A stretch of DNA of 15,714 nt, taken from Paraglomus occultum. Lineage: Eukaryota; Glomeromycota; Glomeromycetes; Paraglomerales; Paraglomeraceae. The notes beneath the pieces were generated by a model. It worked only from the letters and a program-made list of their open reading frames with translations. It searched no databases and was not told where the DNA came from. The translations under genes and the position numbers were made by a program. Shown piece by piece: positions 1 through 9,466 of this stretch; position 1 is the first letter of the stretch, and each line of letters begins with the position of its first letter. The DNA is taken from positions 1 to 15,714 of the forward strand of contig CAJVPJ010000843.1 of NCBI GenBank assembly GCA_910592205.1, written 5' to 3'.

Positions 1-36
1 AAGGAGATATAAAGCGATTTTGTCAGTGAATCAAAA

Positions 37-58
37 TTCCGTTCAAATTTGAACGGAA
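37..58. repeat. Perfect 22-bp palindrome
   Basis: The half-site TTCCGTTCAAA is followed directly by its exact reverse complement TTTGAACGGAA, with no spacer. A perfect 11+11 match is unlikely by chance in a given short stretch. It could be a binding site for a dimeric regulator or the relic of an inverted-repeat element. No adjacent gene shows which. Confidence 0.8.
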
Positions 59-237
59 AACAGTCTAAGGGATAATTATAAGGTAAAAATTGCACAAATT
101 TATTCTACAAAAACATAGGCTGTACGACACGAAGGTGCAAAAAACTAATTCACATATAACTTTACTGGAATATCTTCTTCATCGACAAATCGAATCTTAA
201 TCTGGAATATTCAGTAGTCATGTTGGGAACCTGCCTC

Positions 238-280
238 AGTTCTGGACTGATCGGGCCTGGGACAGCCGAGTTCTGGACTG
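238..280. repeat. 12-bp direct repeat, 31-base period
   Basis: AGTTCTGGACTG occurs at 238-249 and again at 269-280. The stretch between is locally G+C-rich compared with the A+T-rich surroundings. No function can be assigned; it may be a small tandem duplication. Confidence 0.6.
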
Positions 281-1176
281 GCTTATTTCATGCGTTATCA
301 AGTTGCTTTCTATTTTACGAATTTGATATAATGTTTTGAATTCTGGGCTATGTATCGATCACTTCTATTTTCGGTGCCTCGATAAAAAAGTGCTGATCAC
401 CGTCTTTGTGAATGATGCAATAAGCCACATTCGTCGGTGGGGTTGTCTCCCATTGGAAAGGTTAGACTCCTTGAGGGAATGTGAACTATACAAGTCTAGA
501 CCGTTGTCAAATGAGTGTTCCCCGGCATCATAAAGGCTTAATGATAACATTTATTAGAAGGCTTTAATTCTGACCCGAGTTTAATCCATAGAGAAGTAAT
601 CTTCAACTTCGTACGAACGAGATTGATTTAAGTTATATACTTATTTTATGTCGTTTATATGAAAGCAAACCTATTCAATGGTACATACTCTTTGAGCTGT
701 TAGTTCTAGTAAACATGAGTGGACAAACTTTAATAAAAAATCGTGACACAAATTTGAACATCCGAACAACGGATTTGCAAACATTTTTTCTTTGTCTTTA
801 AGGCTGCAGATATGTTATGATTACAACTACTGATAAAGAAGACGGGGCATAGCATTGATACTTGTAGCATTGTCGAACATTGTTTAATCTCGGATTATCC
901 GAAGCACAAATAAATGATTATTACTAAAATCGCGGAGATTAAACTCCATGGATTGTTGCTTTTAGCGTATATCTGATAAACGTTTTACTTCCGTCTGTTT
1001 GCTCGATGCGTTATCGGATTTGCCCCAAATCAATATATTGTGTTCGCATATCCGATTCTCACAGAAACGCCCAATTTACTAAATCGGAAGTCACCCAAAC
1101 ATGAATTAAACGTTTAAAACATACCCTCTCTATAATCACCAGTGCAACTTTTTGTCGAAAATGTGCTTATAAAAAC

Positions 1177-1369
1177 TACAGTGGAACTTCTTTGTACCGG
1201 CCGCTGTATATACTAACACTGTTACGGCTCAGTTTTCAGGAACGTATTGTTCTATATATCGAATTTTCTTAGAGGTCTTTTTCTGTGATTTTGGGCACAC
1301 GGTGTGTTTATAATAAAGTTTTTATATGATGTGCTTATAGAGGGGGGTGACATGAAGGGGTCGACTGTA
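1177..1369. mobile_element. Possible MITE with pogo/Tigger-like ends
   Basis: The left end begins TACAGTGGAACTTCTT. The right end, read on the minus strand, begins TACAGTCGACCCCTTC, giving imperfect terminal inverted repeats that start CAGT and sit next to TA dinucleotides, as expected of a TA target duplication. Ends of the CAGTggaAcCTC kind are known in pogo/Tigger elements of the Tc1-mariner superfamily. The ~190-bp body codes for nothing. A second stretch with similar wording (CCCTCTCTATAATCACCAG) lies just outside at about 1128, and ATGTGCTTATA is repeated directly at 1161 and 1329, so the element may be nested or larger. It sits about 170 bases upstream of the GBP start codon. Confidence 0.35.
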
Positions 1370-1541
1370 TTTTAAACAGGGGCTAAACGGCCTAAAATGT
1401 TTAGCTTCAAAGGAATGTGGACTGAAATAGTCTCACAAACGCAAGAGCTGACATTGTTTACTTAATAGGGAGTGATCGATTGTCAACACTGAACAGTATT
1501 TAACTCGAGTTGACTGCACGGTTGTATTTCTCATCTTCAAC

Positions 1542-3883
1542 ATGGTCGGAAATCCCTTTGGACACGGAATTCCCTTACGAGAAGGTAGTCCCATCCAACT
1601 TGTTAGATATGAGAAACATGGTTCTGATGAATTTGGAAAGATTTCTGTCGTGCCCGAAGCTTTGGAAATATTACAAGGGATAAAAGAGCCTGTAGCAGTA
1701 ATAGCCGTTGGTAAATATCGATTGTATCAATATCGGTCGTAGAATAGACAAAAAAAAGTTAATTTGCTGCTATTCAAATATTTAGTCGGCTCGTACAGAA
1801 GAGGGAAGTCATGGTAAATTGCATTTTATTTATTTTACACTTGAAAGAACCGGATATTATACAGCATTATATAAGACATCGCAAATAAATAGAGTGGAGT
1901 GTGAGGCAAATTAGCTAATTATTTTATTTACAATTATTAGGTACGCTAATGCATTGCACGGTCGACATGATGGGTTTGAACTCGGAGCGCAAGTTAGCGG
2001 CTGTACAAGGGGTATCTACATGTGGGATACGCCTTTCGTTTACGAAGACAAAAGGTACACATTATTTACATTTAGTCCGTCTTACAATATTCTATAAGTT
2101 AGCTCATTAAGTTATATATATTAACATGATATCAACTGCAGAGTTGTTGTACTTGATACCGAAGGTATCGACGACCCGAACCAAGAGGCGGAATGGGCAA
2201 CCAAGTTGTTCATTCTTTGCCTTGTTTTGTCATCGACTTTTATCTACAATATAAACGGGGTGGTAGGAAGTGGCGACGTTGGCAAGTTGTTTTTAATGCA
2301 AGATTTATCCAGATATATCAAACCTCCAGAGGACAGCAAGTACCTGCCTCATTTAGTGATCCTGCTCAGAGATTTTGGGCTAGAAAGACCAGATTCATTG
2401 AAACATTACTTCTTGAATCAGCTGGCCAAAATCAGTCGCGAAGGTATTTGTTTTGTATAGTTTTGTAATGTGCAGATGGGTGTGTTAAAGCTAACGTTGT
2501 TTTTTTTCCACTTCATATCAATAGCTGCTGATGGCATTAAAAAATCTTTCAAAGAATTCAGCGTCTTTGCTTTACCAGTACGCACACATTTTAACCTTTT
2601 TTATTGATTTTATATAAACTCATTTTACTTACATACGTCTATACTAATATAGCATCCAGGAGTCGGAGGCAAGCGTCTTCAACAGATGCAAGCAGTCAGC
2701 ACACACAATCTTGATGAGGAATTTATTGAAGAAACAGTTGAATCCGTAAAGCAGATATATAGAAGACTCGAGCCTAAATATATAGGTCATCTGAAAATGA
2801 ACGGTTTATCCTTTGCAAAATTTCTTACAGATTGTGTGGAGAAAATGAACGACCCAGAAAACAACGCTCATCTATCTATTCCAAATGAGTATGAAACTGT
2901 CACCCAATACGTGGCACAAAACATGCGAGACCGGTGTCTTGGATTGTATCGACAAGCTTTGGAGGAATTAATAGAGTCTATACCAATGTCTTGGGATGAG
3001 TTCACTCAAAGACATCAGGCAATTTTTGACACAATTATGAAGGAATATGTGGGAGGCCTCGTCGGGACTTTGAAGCAAATTGAAACGTTTAGGGAGAAAT
3101 TTCATCGCGATATGGAAGAAGCTAAGAAGCCGTATTATGATAAGAATTCAAAAGAGCTGTATGCATTCAATATCGGGCAAGCCAAAACACTATGGGAACA
3201 GCTGATTGAACCAGGGTTGCAAGTTGAGCAGTTATTCGTAAGTATTTATACACACGCGTCGGCTTGAAAAGACCATGTGAAATCAAATTATATCATTGAT
3301 CACCGTTTTTTATGGGGTTTTTTAGACTGAAGACGAATTTCGTGGAGCTATTACAAATTTTGAACAGCAACTTGCACAACGTTGGATTGAATCTCCCGAG
3401 GCCATGGAAGCGTTAAAGCATTATAAGGAAAACTATTATAAAGCCGCGATCGACACTCTTACAAACTTCAGCGTATTAAACGAGAAACTGGCCGAAGAAA
3501 TGAAAGAACGAGAGAAACTCAATGAGCAATACCTGGAACTTGCCCAGAAAGAAATGGAACTTAACAACAAATTATTGGAGCGTGATCAACAAATGCAAAC
3601 GGTAAAGGAAGCGTTGGACGAAAAGAGCCAAGAGATCGAGGAAGTCATGGCAAAGCAACGAGAAACACTAGCGAATTATGAAGAGCTTAGAGTGCAAAGC
3701 GAGAGAGCACTCGAAGAGATGAATAGACAACATAGAGCAGAGATAGACAGTTTGCGACATCAGTTACAAGAGGCGCAAAAAAAGAAAAAAGGTTTCTGGG
3801 ATCACATATTAGGTACTGCGCTTGCCGTCGGACTTGGCGGCGTAGTTACTGGCGCAGTAAAGAAATTAATTCCGGGTCTCTAG
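1542..3883 (+). CDS. GBP-type large GTPase (guanylate-binding protein family), 7 exons, 602 aa
   Basis: Proposed exons are 1542-1710, 1786-1813, 1941-2054, 2142-2443, 2525-2577, 2653-3237 and 3326-3883. All introns are GT-AG and all phases agree. The G domain shows a P-loop GSYRRGKS (58-65), whose R61 matches the catalytic arginine of human GBP1; switch I CTRGIYMW with T88; DTEG (109-112); and the guanine-specificity RD (180-181) within LLRD, where vertebrate GBPs have TLRD. A helical GBP middle domain follows to about 440, then a Glu/Lys/Gln-rich coiled coil (about 468-565), a lysine run, and a hydrophobic glycine-rich tail (about 573-602) instead of a CaaX box. Length matches animal GBPs (about 590 aa). 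The family hydrolyses GTP, oligomerises and acts at membranes in animal immunity; its role in fungi is not shown here. The start is the first ATG of the only frame leading into the conserved PIQLVRY stretch. Tail to tail with the hydrolase gene. Confidence 0.88.
1786..1813 (+). other. 28-nt microexon encoding the P-loop
   Basis: The 28 bases between a TTTAG acceptor and a G|GTAAAT donor supply nearly all of the GTP-binding loop (G58 to S65) of the GBP-type protein. Both phases fit: the first bases complete V57 and the last two begin W66. If the preceding intron (1711-1785) is kept, translation reads a few residues and stops at TAG 1740-1742, giving a 66-residue fragment with no P-loop. Confidence 0.8.
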
Positions 3884-3901
3884 TAATAGTATGACATAAC
3901 A

Positions 3902-3907
3902 AATAAA
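3902..3907 (+). terminator. AATAAA polyadenylation signal of the GBP-type gene
   Basis: AATAAA lies 18 bases after the TAG stop at 3881-3883, in an A+T-rich stretch followed by TATTTATTAAA. The position is short for a 3' end signal but plausible in compact fungal genes. Confidence 0.5.
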
Positions 3908-4169
3908 CTGTGTTCTATTTATTAAACCAAATCATATTAATATCATGCATTATTGTAATAATCTGAAACTCTTGTTAGATAAACATCATTTGATGACTGC
4001 CTCTTTTATTAAACACCACGAAACCCAATAATGATAAAGTTCTTATAATAAATAATGTATTTATTAATTCGAAACACAATACTGTCTGTAATTTTATAAG
4101 AGTCGCAACAATTTATTTCGTACAAATTGAGCAGATTTTTGTGTGAAAATTTTCGCCCATTTTCCTTAT

Positions 4170-4175
4170 TTTATT
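4170..4175 (-). terminator. AATAAA polyadenylation signal of the hydrolase gene
   Basis: TTTATT on the plus strand reads AATAAA on the minus strand, about 35 bases past the TAA stop of the hydrolase gene. Confidence 0.45.
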
Positions 4176-4210
4176 TCCATATGAATACCCAAACTAACCC
4201 AAATCCATAA

Positions 4211-6745
4211 TTAACCAAGTACCCTAATACCAGTTCCCTCTTGTACCGGTTTAATACCGATATTATCTTTGTCCTCAACCTTTTTTTGACTGTTGTCGTC
4301 TTCTTTTAAGCAGCCACGCATCATCACTGCCCCAGTTGCGGCCTTGCAGCATTCTGCAATATCTTCGATGAGTATCGCGCACAGACGTTTCGTGGGTACG
4401 ATGAGGTCGATGCGAGGACTGATGTGGCGTTCATTTTCGTATAGTTTTAATTGGACCGAAGGAACGCCAGACGACACTAAAAGATCAAAGAAAGTGCGAG
4501 TCGCCACTGGGGGATTGAACGCATCCTGCATTACAATAGAGAGTAGAAGAATTTAAGGTGATTATGCATAAATAAGACAAGCCGGAAAATAATGTACCGC
4601 AGTGGGTCCTATTTTCCCCTTGAATAACTACTAAACGGTCTGTTGCACAATACCTGTCCCCCATGAATCAAAAGTATTTTCCGCGGTAAAAGCATTTTCA
4701 ACTGATCTCGTTTCGTGGATTGTGCGAGAGCATGTTGAAGCAGATATGTTGGTGAACATTGAAGAAATGTTTCCGACGAATTTCCTGTTATAGCATACGC
4801 AGTAAATAGCAAAAATTCGGTCAGCTTTACTGATATTGAGTATTGCGATGGTAAGTATCAAACGAATCGTGTGCCTGTTCACCGATCCCGGAAACTTTGC
4901 AGACACACTTACCCATTACACGTGGCATTGCGTGAACTTGTTCAAGCCCTGAAAAAAAAACGAATTGATGGACATTAATATAGGAATCAAAAATATCACT
5001 CATTTTTAGAGAATATTTACCTTTCTGATATAAATATGCGTAGTAATAGATCACATCGTAATTACCAGAAAACCTGCATACATAACATTAAATGTCAATG
5101 ATAGAGAATATGACGTTTTATGACATCCTTTGAGCTTTAATCATAAGTTGTGGCATACTGGTTCAGTATTTCCTCAAAATTACTAAGATAATTCGTATAA
5201 TAGTCTCCGTGCACTTCAAACTGTTTTCGGCTCACGCTTCATTTCTACTCACAGAATCAATCCTTGCACTCTTGGCATTGGTGTTCGTCGTATTGCATTG
5301 TCCCATATCGGAAGGTTAACTTCTGTTGGGTTGGGAGGTAATACGTCCAGGCTGGCACACACATCATGAACTATGGTTAATGCACATATCAACGCGCCCG
5401 CTGCGTGGCCCAACAAGTATATCTGTGAAGGATCTCCGTGGAATTGTCTATATTAAGCGAAAGAGAACGGAGATTCTGGTTACAATTGACCCGCCAATTT
5501 ATTGATGTAAGTGACAAAAGGGCGGTTAGTAAGACATGCCTAATGTGCGTGCGTGTCCAGTAAATACACTGCTGGATATCAGCAACCATTTCGGCGATTT
5601 TACCCTTAACGAAACGAGATGAGCAAATCAATTTAAAACATGTCATAAAAAACGACTGCATCATAGTATGCGTACAATCGATTAATCAATTTACTAACCT
5701 TTGGATATAGAGTAATATCAGGAACGACTACAACATATCCTTGGCTCTGTAAATTATGGGCGACGGGCATGCATGTCGACTTATTTCCTATAGCAGACGA
5801 TCGTCATTATAATCACTAATAAAGAAACCGAACGACGCCTCACTTTTACCCGTCCTCCCCGCTTTCTCAACTAACCGGCACTCCAAGACGTGCTAATAAG
5901 GATAATGACTGGATTTTCATGTGTCGACGGAGTATGCATTGTTGTATTGGTAGGGACAGGCATCGTGGGACTATTTTTGAGAACAGTAGTCGAAACTCTA
6001 TCAGGAAGATATACATCGAGGCGATTGCGGGGACGAGTACCATAGCGTACATTCCGTCTGCAAGATATGGGTTAGAAATAAAGGGAGAGATTAGCCGCCA
6101 TAACAAAGATCATGAATGACCGAATAATAAGGTAAAAGCGGCAATTCGTCGACAAATGCGTTAGTGATAAACGAGATCACCGGCGCTAATAGACGTCAAT
6201 AATGACCGATCATCTGTTCACAGACTCTTTGCCTCACCTCACTGAACTAGGTTTTCTCTCTGTCGACAGCTTGTGCCAACCATATTGTAGTATGGATGGC
6301 AAAAAAGGACCGGTGATATTATCATACACGCAACTTAATAAGTGATAGGTTACTTTGAACACTCTCTTGGGATTCAACGGAACGATCGCTTGTGCCTGAG
6401 GAGCATCGGATTGCGCTGAGGAATGGAGATAGGATTTGAATCGTCAAATTGTCGACTCGGCAAAAAATTGTTCATTAAATCTGCGAAAAATTCTCGACTC
6501 ACCGTATAAAAGATAAAAAGTCCAACAAATTGCATAAGCGGTAACTTAAGAAATGGATTTAGCGTTGGATAGGATTCAAAGTTTTCGGTCAGTAGCGTTC
6601 CTGGTTTGCACGACATAGGTACAAAGTACAAAGAGTACAACGAATGCACGCAATCTGTCCACTTACTAGTACAGGAGAAAACCAACGGCCAAAACATCCA
6701 GAGCAACAGTAGAATTGATATCTTTTTAAACGTTTTCTTCTCCAT
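4211..6745 (-). CDS. Alpha/beta hydrolase-fold protein, isoprenylcysteine methylesterase-like, probable pseudoenzyme, 10 exons, 488 aa
   Basis: Proposed exons (minus strand) are 6745-6503, 6395-6238, 6057-5876, 5787-5699, 5604-5540, 5447-5253, 5073-5021, 4948-4913, 4784-4654 and 4525-4211, with all phases agreeing. The N-terminus has a membrane segment (about 9-24) and further hydrophobic stretches to about 81. YGTRPRNRLDVYLP (139-152) is the entry signature of the ICME-like hydrolase family. Then come a central strand with VVVVPDI (213-219), HGDPSQIYLLGH (249-260), HGGQD with D385, and NERH with H418. These match the expected triad Asp and His. The nucleophile elbow is G259-H-A261-A-G263, so serine is replaced by alanine, and the oxyanion stretch usually HGGxW reads S189-T-S191-W192. 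The fold looks intact, with no stops or frameshifts, but serine-esterase activity is unlikely. ATG 6745 follows a stop-rich region; the in-frame GTG two codons upstream is not a credible start. The exon 1/2 junction is the least certain. Confidence 0.82.
5448..5539 (-). other. GC-AG intron in the hydrolase gene
   Basis: Between exons 5 and 6 the donor reads ATTAG|GCATGT and the acceptor TTAATATAG|ACAATT. Only this junction keeps the conserved run H-I-R-Q-F-H-G-D-P-S-Q-I-Y in frame. A branch-point-like TTACTAAC lies inside the intron, though far from the acceptor. A GC donor is a known minor class (around 1% of introns in many eukaryotes). Confidence 0.7.
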
Positions 6746-7024
6746 TTTCACACTTAATTATACTCTTTGCAAGTATGTCCTTCTCGGATCTCTCGTCAAG
6801 AGAATCACAATCTGAATAATATCAATATGGATATAAATAATAAGCAATGCTATATGTAGTTATCTATCTTTTCATAGGGGGGGTTTTAAATAAATATTGT
6901 GGAATTCAATTTGTTCAATGAATGCTCCCGAATCTTGCCTGTCTCGCGTTCATGGCTTTGCATTAAAGTCGCTGAATATGTTTGAATAATCACGTGCAAA
7001 TGTAGGGTACAGTCTTTTTTTAGA

Positions 7025-7303
7025 ATGGGAGATTGTGATTATACAGATTATCATTGTTTGCAACCAGCCAAATTGCAACTAAATGAAAATTTACTATCCA
7101 ATGATTGGTCTTATGATGGATATTTCTCATCCTCCTTAATATTAAGAGAAGGGAGGAAAAAATCAGATCCGTGTGACCGCACATTGGTTATGGAAGGCGC
7201 ACCAAATGAGGAACATCAAATAAAGAAATGTTTATTCCCTGGCTTCCCACTCATGATTCACACAGTATATATCCCCCCCGCAAAGAAGAGATTCGACTTT
7301 TGA
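7025..7303 (+). CDS. Uncharacterised 92-codon open frame
   Basis: The frame starts at ATG just after a strong splice-acceptor-like run (C then T8 then AG) and ends in TGA. The predicted protein has no signal peptide, membrane segment or known motif; it is mixed in composition with four cysteines and ends in a basic-aromatic KKRFDF. It could be the last exon of an unrecognised gene, a small gene, or chance. G7 at 6877-6883 and C7 at 7273-7279 flank it in inverted order, with weakly matching surroundings, which would also fit a non-coding element about 400 bp long. Confidence 0.2.
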   Translation: MGDCDYTDYHCLQPAKLQLNENLLSNDWSYDGYFSSSLILREGRKKSDPCDRTLVMEGAPNEEHQIKKCLFPGFPLMIHTVYIPPAKKRFDF

Positions 7304-8850
7304 CTTTATTAAGTCTAGTGAGTTGGTTGGGCGTGGACACTCCTTACCAAATTCCTAACTTGTTATGTATCAATAATTGGACATATAAATATCTATAATC
7401 AAACTAGTCATATCGACCAATCGACAGTTTGTTCGCTTATAGAATGGTTTCAATATTAAATTGACATGATATCGTGAGGTATCGTTACTTGTGTTTTAGG
7501 TATCGATGCTTTAGTATCAAAATATTACAGCTCTTCATTCAAAAGATTTGTATCACAAACACAGTAATTAGATTTACGACTTACAATTAGGGAAAGAAAG
7601 AATGTCAACGTTCCCAGCGAACAACTGAGGAAAGCGTTAGCGTTTCAAAGACAAGAATTTTGATTTGTGTATATACAGTATACTTTTACCATGTATAATC
7701 GATGCTTATTGATTGAGTGTTGTACCTTTTTTATGGGTGAACGAACTTTTCGAATTCAAACCTAACATATATGATATTTCCAATAGAAAGAACTATCGCC
7801 TCACACAAAGCGCGCAAGCTTTGTACGGACCAAGAGACGTTCTAGCGGTAAATAATTTTTGCTTAGCAAGACATTGTCGAGTGAGGCAAGTTGCAAAGTG
7901 ACTTGTCACTATCTGTGTAACGTGTATTTTAGTCACGGGGGACGATGCTATCCACATTCCGATCAAATCAATTATGTTTTGATAAGTTCGAACAACCAGA
8001 TAGAAATAAGCAATTGAACAGTGTAAAAGCTACTCGTCAAGGACGCTGTTTTAACAGACTAATAATAACGCAATAATATATTTTACTCGGCGTTTTGCGG
8101 TAACATAAAGGTAGTAAACTAAAAAATGCACATGTTTACAGATTTATGTCATTCAGGTTTAACTTAAGAAAAACTCATACTTCTGGTTACAAGACCATTC
8201 AGATACAGTATATTCGGCCCCGCTTCCAATATAGTGATCCTCACACGTGAGCCTAAATATCTTGCATGGACTATATGTATACATATCTTATCTAAATGCG
8301 GAATATGCTGGTAAAGTAGTACTGGCACAACTCATTTGTTCTATGATGCAAACTGTTTCTTTAATCTGATACGTGTTTTTTTTTGTAAAAAGCGCTATTT
8401 GTGATATTAATGTTGCTTTTATCTGTTGCAATATCTCTCCTTAGCATTACGTATACAAATATTCTTGGCTATGTCGCGGTTATAATCTTACGGTCACTAT
8501 TTAATATTGCTAAAATATATTAAATAAACGAATTAGACCGTCATTTCTATATTATTCGGTTTTTTCCCGACATGTTACTATTGAAAGAACAAAATCAACC
8601 AATTAAATTGTGATCTGCTCGGAAACAATTGTAACCCCATCTTTATTTTAATCTAATTATTAAACCGTACATATATATATCACAATGACGCAGAAGTGAT
8701 TAGTAATTTTATACGCTATGTAAATAACCAATAAACAGCATATAAAATAAATAGGCTTTAACATATTCCGAATCGCATTATGCACATAAAGACAAGGGGT
8801 CTAACTCGATCGAGACACTTTTAATTAAATTTGCCGATATCTTAAACATG

Positions 8851-8890
8851 AAACAAGTAAAATATTTCTCTGTTCGTAACTTACTTGTTT
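8851..8890. repeat. Hairpin-forming inverted repeat, 10-bp arms
   Basis: AAACAAGTAA at 8851-8860 is matched exactly by its reverse complement TTACTTGTTT at 8881-8890, leaving a 20-base loop. It lies in the intergenic region, about 580 bases upstream of the glycosyltransferase-like gene. No function is evident. Confidence 0.6.
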
Positions 8891-9466
8891 GGTTAACGGC
8901 CTACCTAATATGGCTTGTCTATCGGAGTTTATGGAGTTTACCTGCGGATAATTTTTATAAAGTTAAGCGCGACATCGAGTAGAATGAGAACCTCACCTGT
9001 ACCACGTATGTCCGTATCCACTTTCTTCTATACCTCCCCGATCAATTTGTCATTATCGAATCCGAAAACGTTCAATACGATATGATGCAGCTAGTAATTG
9101 TAATAGCCGATGTTTGTTTGGATCATCAATTCCAAGATCTTTCCTTGTGACACATCATATGCACATAATTGCCTATTATTCACTAATATTAATACGCATA
9201 ACAAAGGTTGTGTAACATCTTTACTCGGTTTATGCTCGGGTGATAAAACAGACGCCAGCTTTTTGCTCTGCAAAAAAAAAAAACCACACATAACTTGTTC
9301 AACTTGAAGTTTGTTCCTTTCTTTATTTATCTCCAAACCTCCACTTTCTTTATACCGTAGAACTTGGCTGGGCCTGGTTCCCATACAAATCCCCTAATCC
9401 AGAGACATCGCTACATCAATACCTACTATACTACAATACATTATCCTCACTATTTTATCATTCACG

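Larger units (their letters stand above)
1..1541. other. Intergenic region upstream of the GBP-type gene
   Basis: No convincing gene was found here on either strand. The short open frames at about 336-550 lack protein-like composition, splice partners and any recognisable motif. The stretch contains a perfect 22-bp palindrome near its left edge, a 12-bp direct repeat at 238-280 and a possible miniature transposon at about 1177-1369. The promoter of the GBP-type gene should lie in its last few hundred bases, but I see no element I can name with confidence. The left edge could hold the flank of an unseen neighbouring gene. Confidence 0.6.
3884..4210. other. Convergent 3' intergenic spacer
   Basis: This A+T-rich spacer lies between two convergent stop codons. 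It holds a possible poly(A) signal for each gene and no open frame worth noting. With so little room, the two transcripts may overlap at their 3' ends; that is inference. Confidence 0.7.
6746..9466. other. Divergent intergenic region (2.7 kb)
   Basis: It separates the starts of the hydrolase (leftward) and glycosyltransferase-like (rightward) genes, so it should hold both promoters. It is very A+T-rich. One 92-codon frame (7025-7303) is listed separately. A possible two-exon frame at 7718-7847 joined to 7933-8076 is weak. On the minus strand at about 9.09-9.38 kb there is a 97-codon frame interrupted by a strong acceptor-like stretch (twelve T then GCAG), but no matching gene could be built. 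A palindrome ATATGTATACATAT sits at 8273-8286 and a hairpin at 8851-8890. No RNA gene or transposon end was recognised. Confidence 0.6.

Noticed and set aside
336-550. Overlapping small frames on both strands
   Set aside because: Neither has a conserved motif, splice partners or credible composition.
1711-1742. VGKYR read through from exon 1 as the real P-loop
   Set aside because: It stops within a few codons and lacks GKS; the downstream microexon supplies a complete GSYRRGKS with matching phases.
5450-5540. Possible frameshift in the hydrolase before the nucleophile elbow
   Set aside because: I first read a damaged GG-containing segment here, but a GC-AG intron joins the exons cleanly and restores H-G-D-P-S-Q in frame, so no lesion is needed.
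5389-5664. 91-codon minus-strand frame across hydrolase exons 5 and 6
   Set aside because: It reads through introns, and in the exon 6 part it uses the wrong frame; the spliced model recovers conserved family motifs instead.
9091-9384. 97-codon minus-strand frame with an acceptor-like T12-GCAG
   Set aside because: No start, upstream exons or known motif; the space to its right is filled by the glycosyltransferase-like gene. The twelve-T run is an ordinary A/T homopolymer, and competing frames (for example one reading DDPNKHRLLQLLAASY) look equally protein-like.
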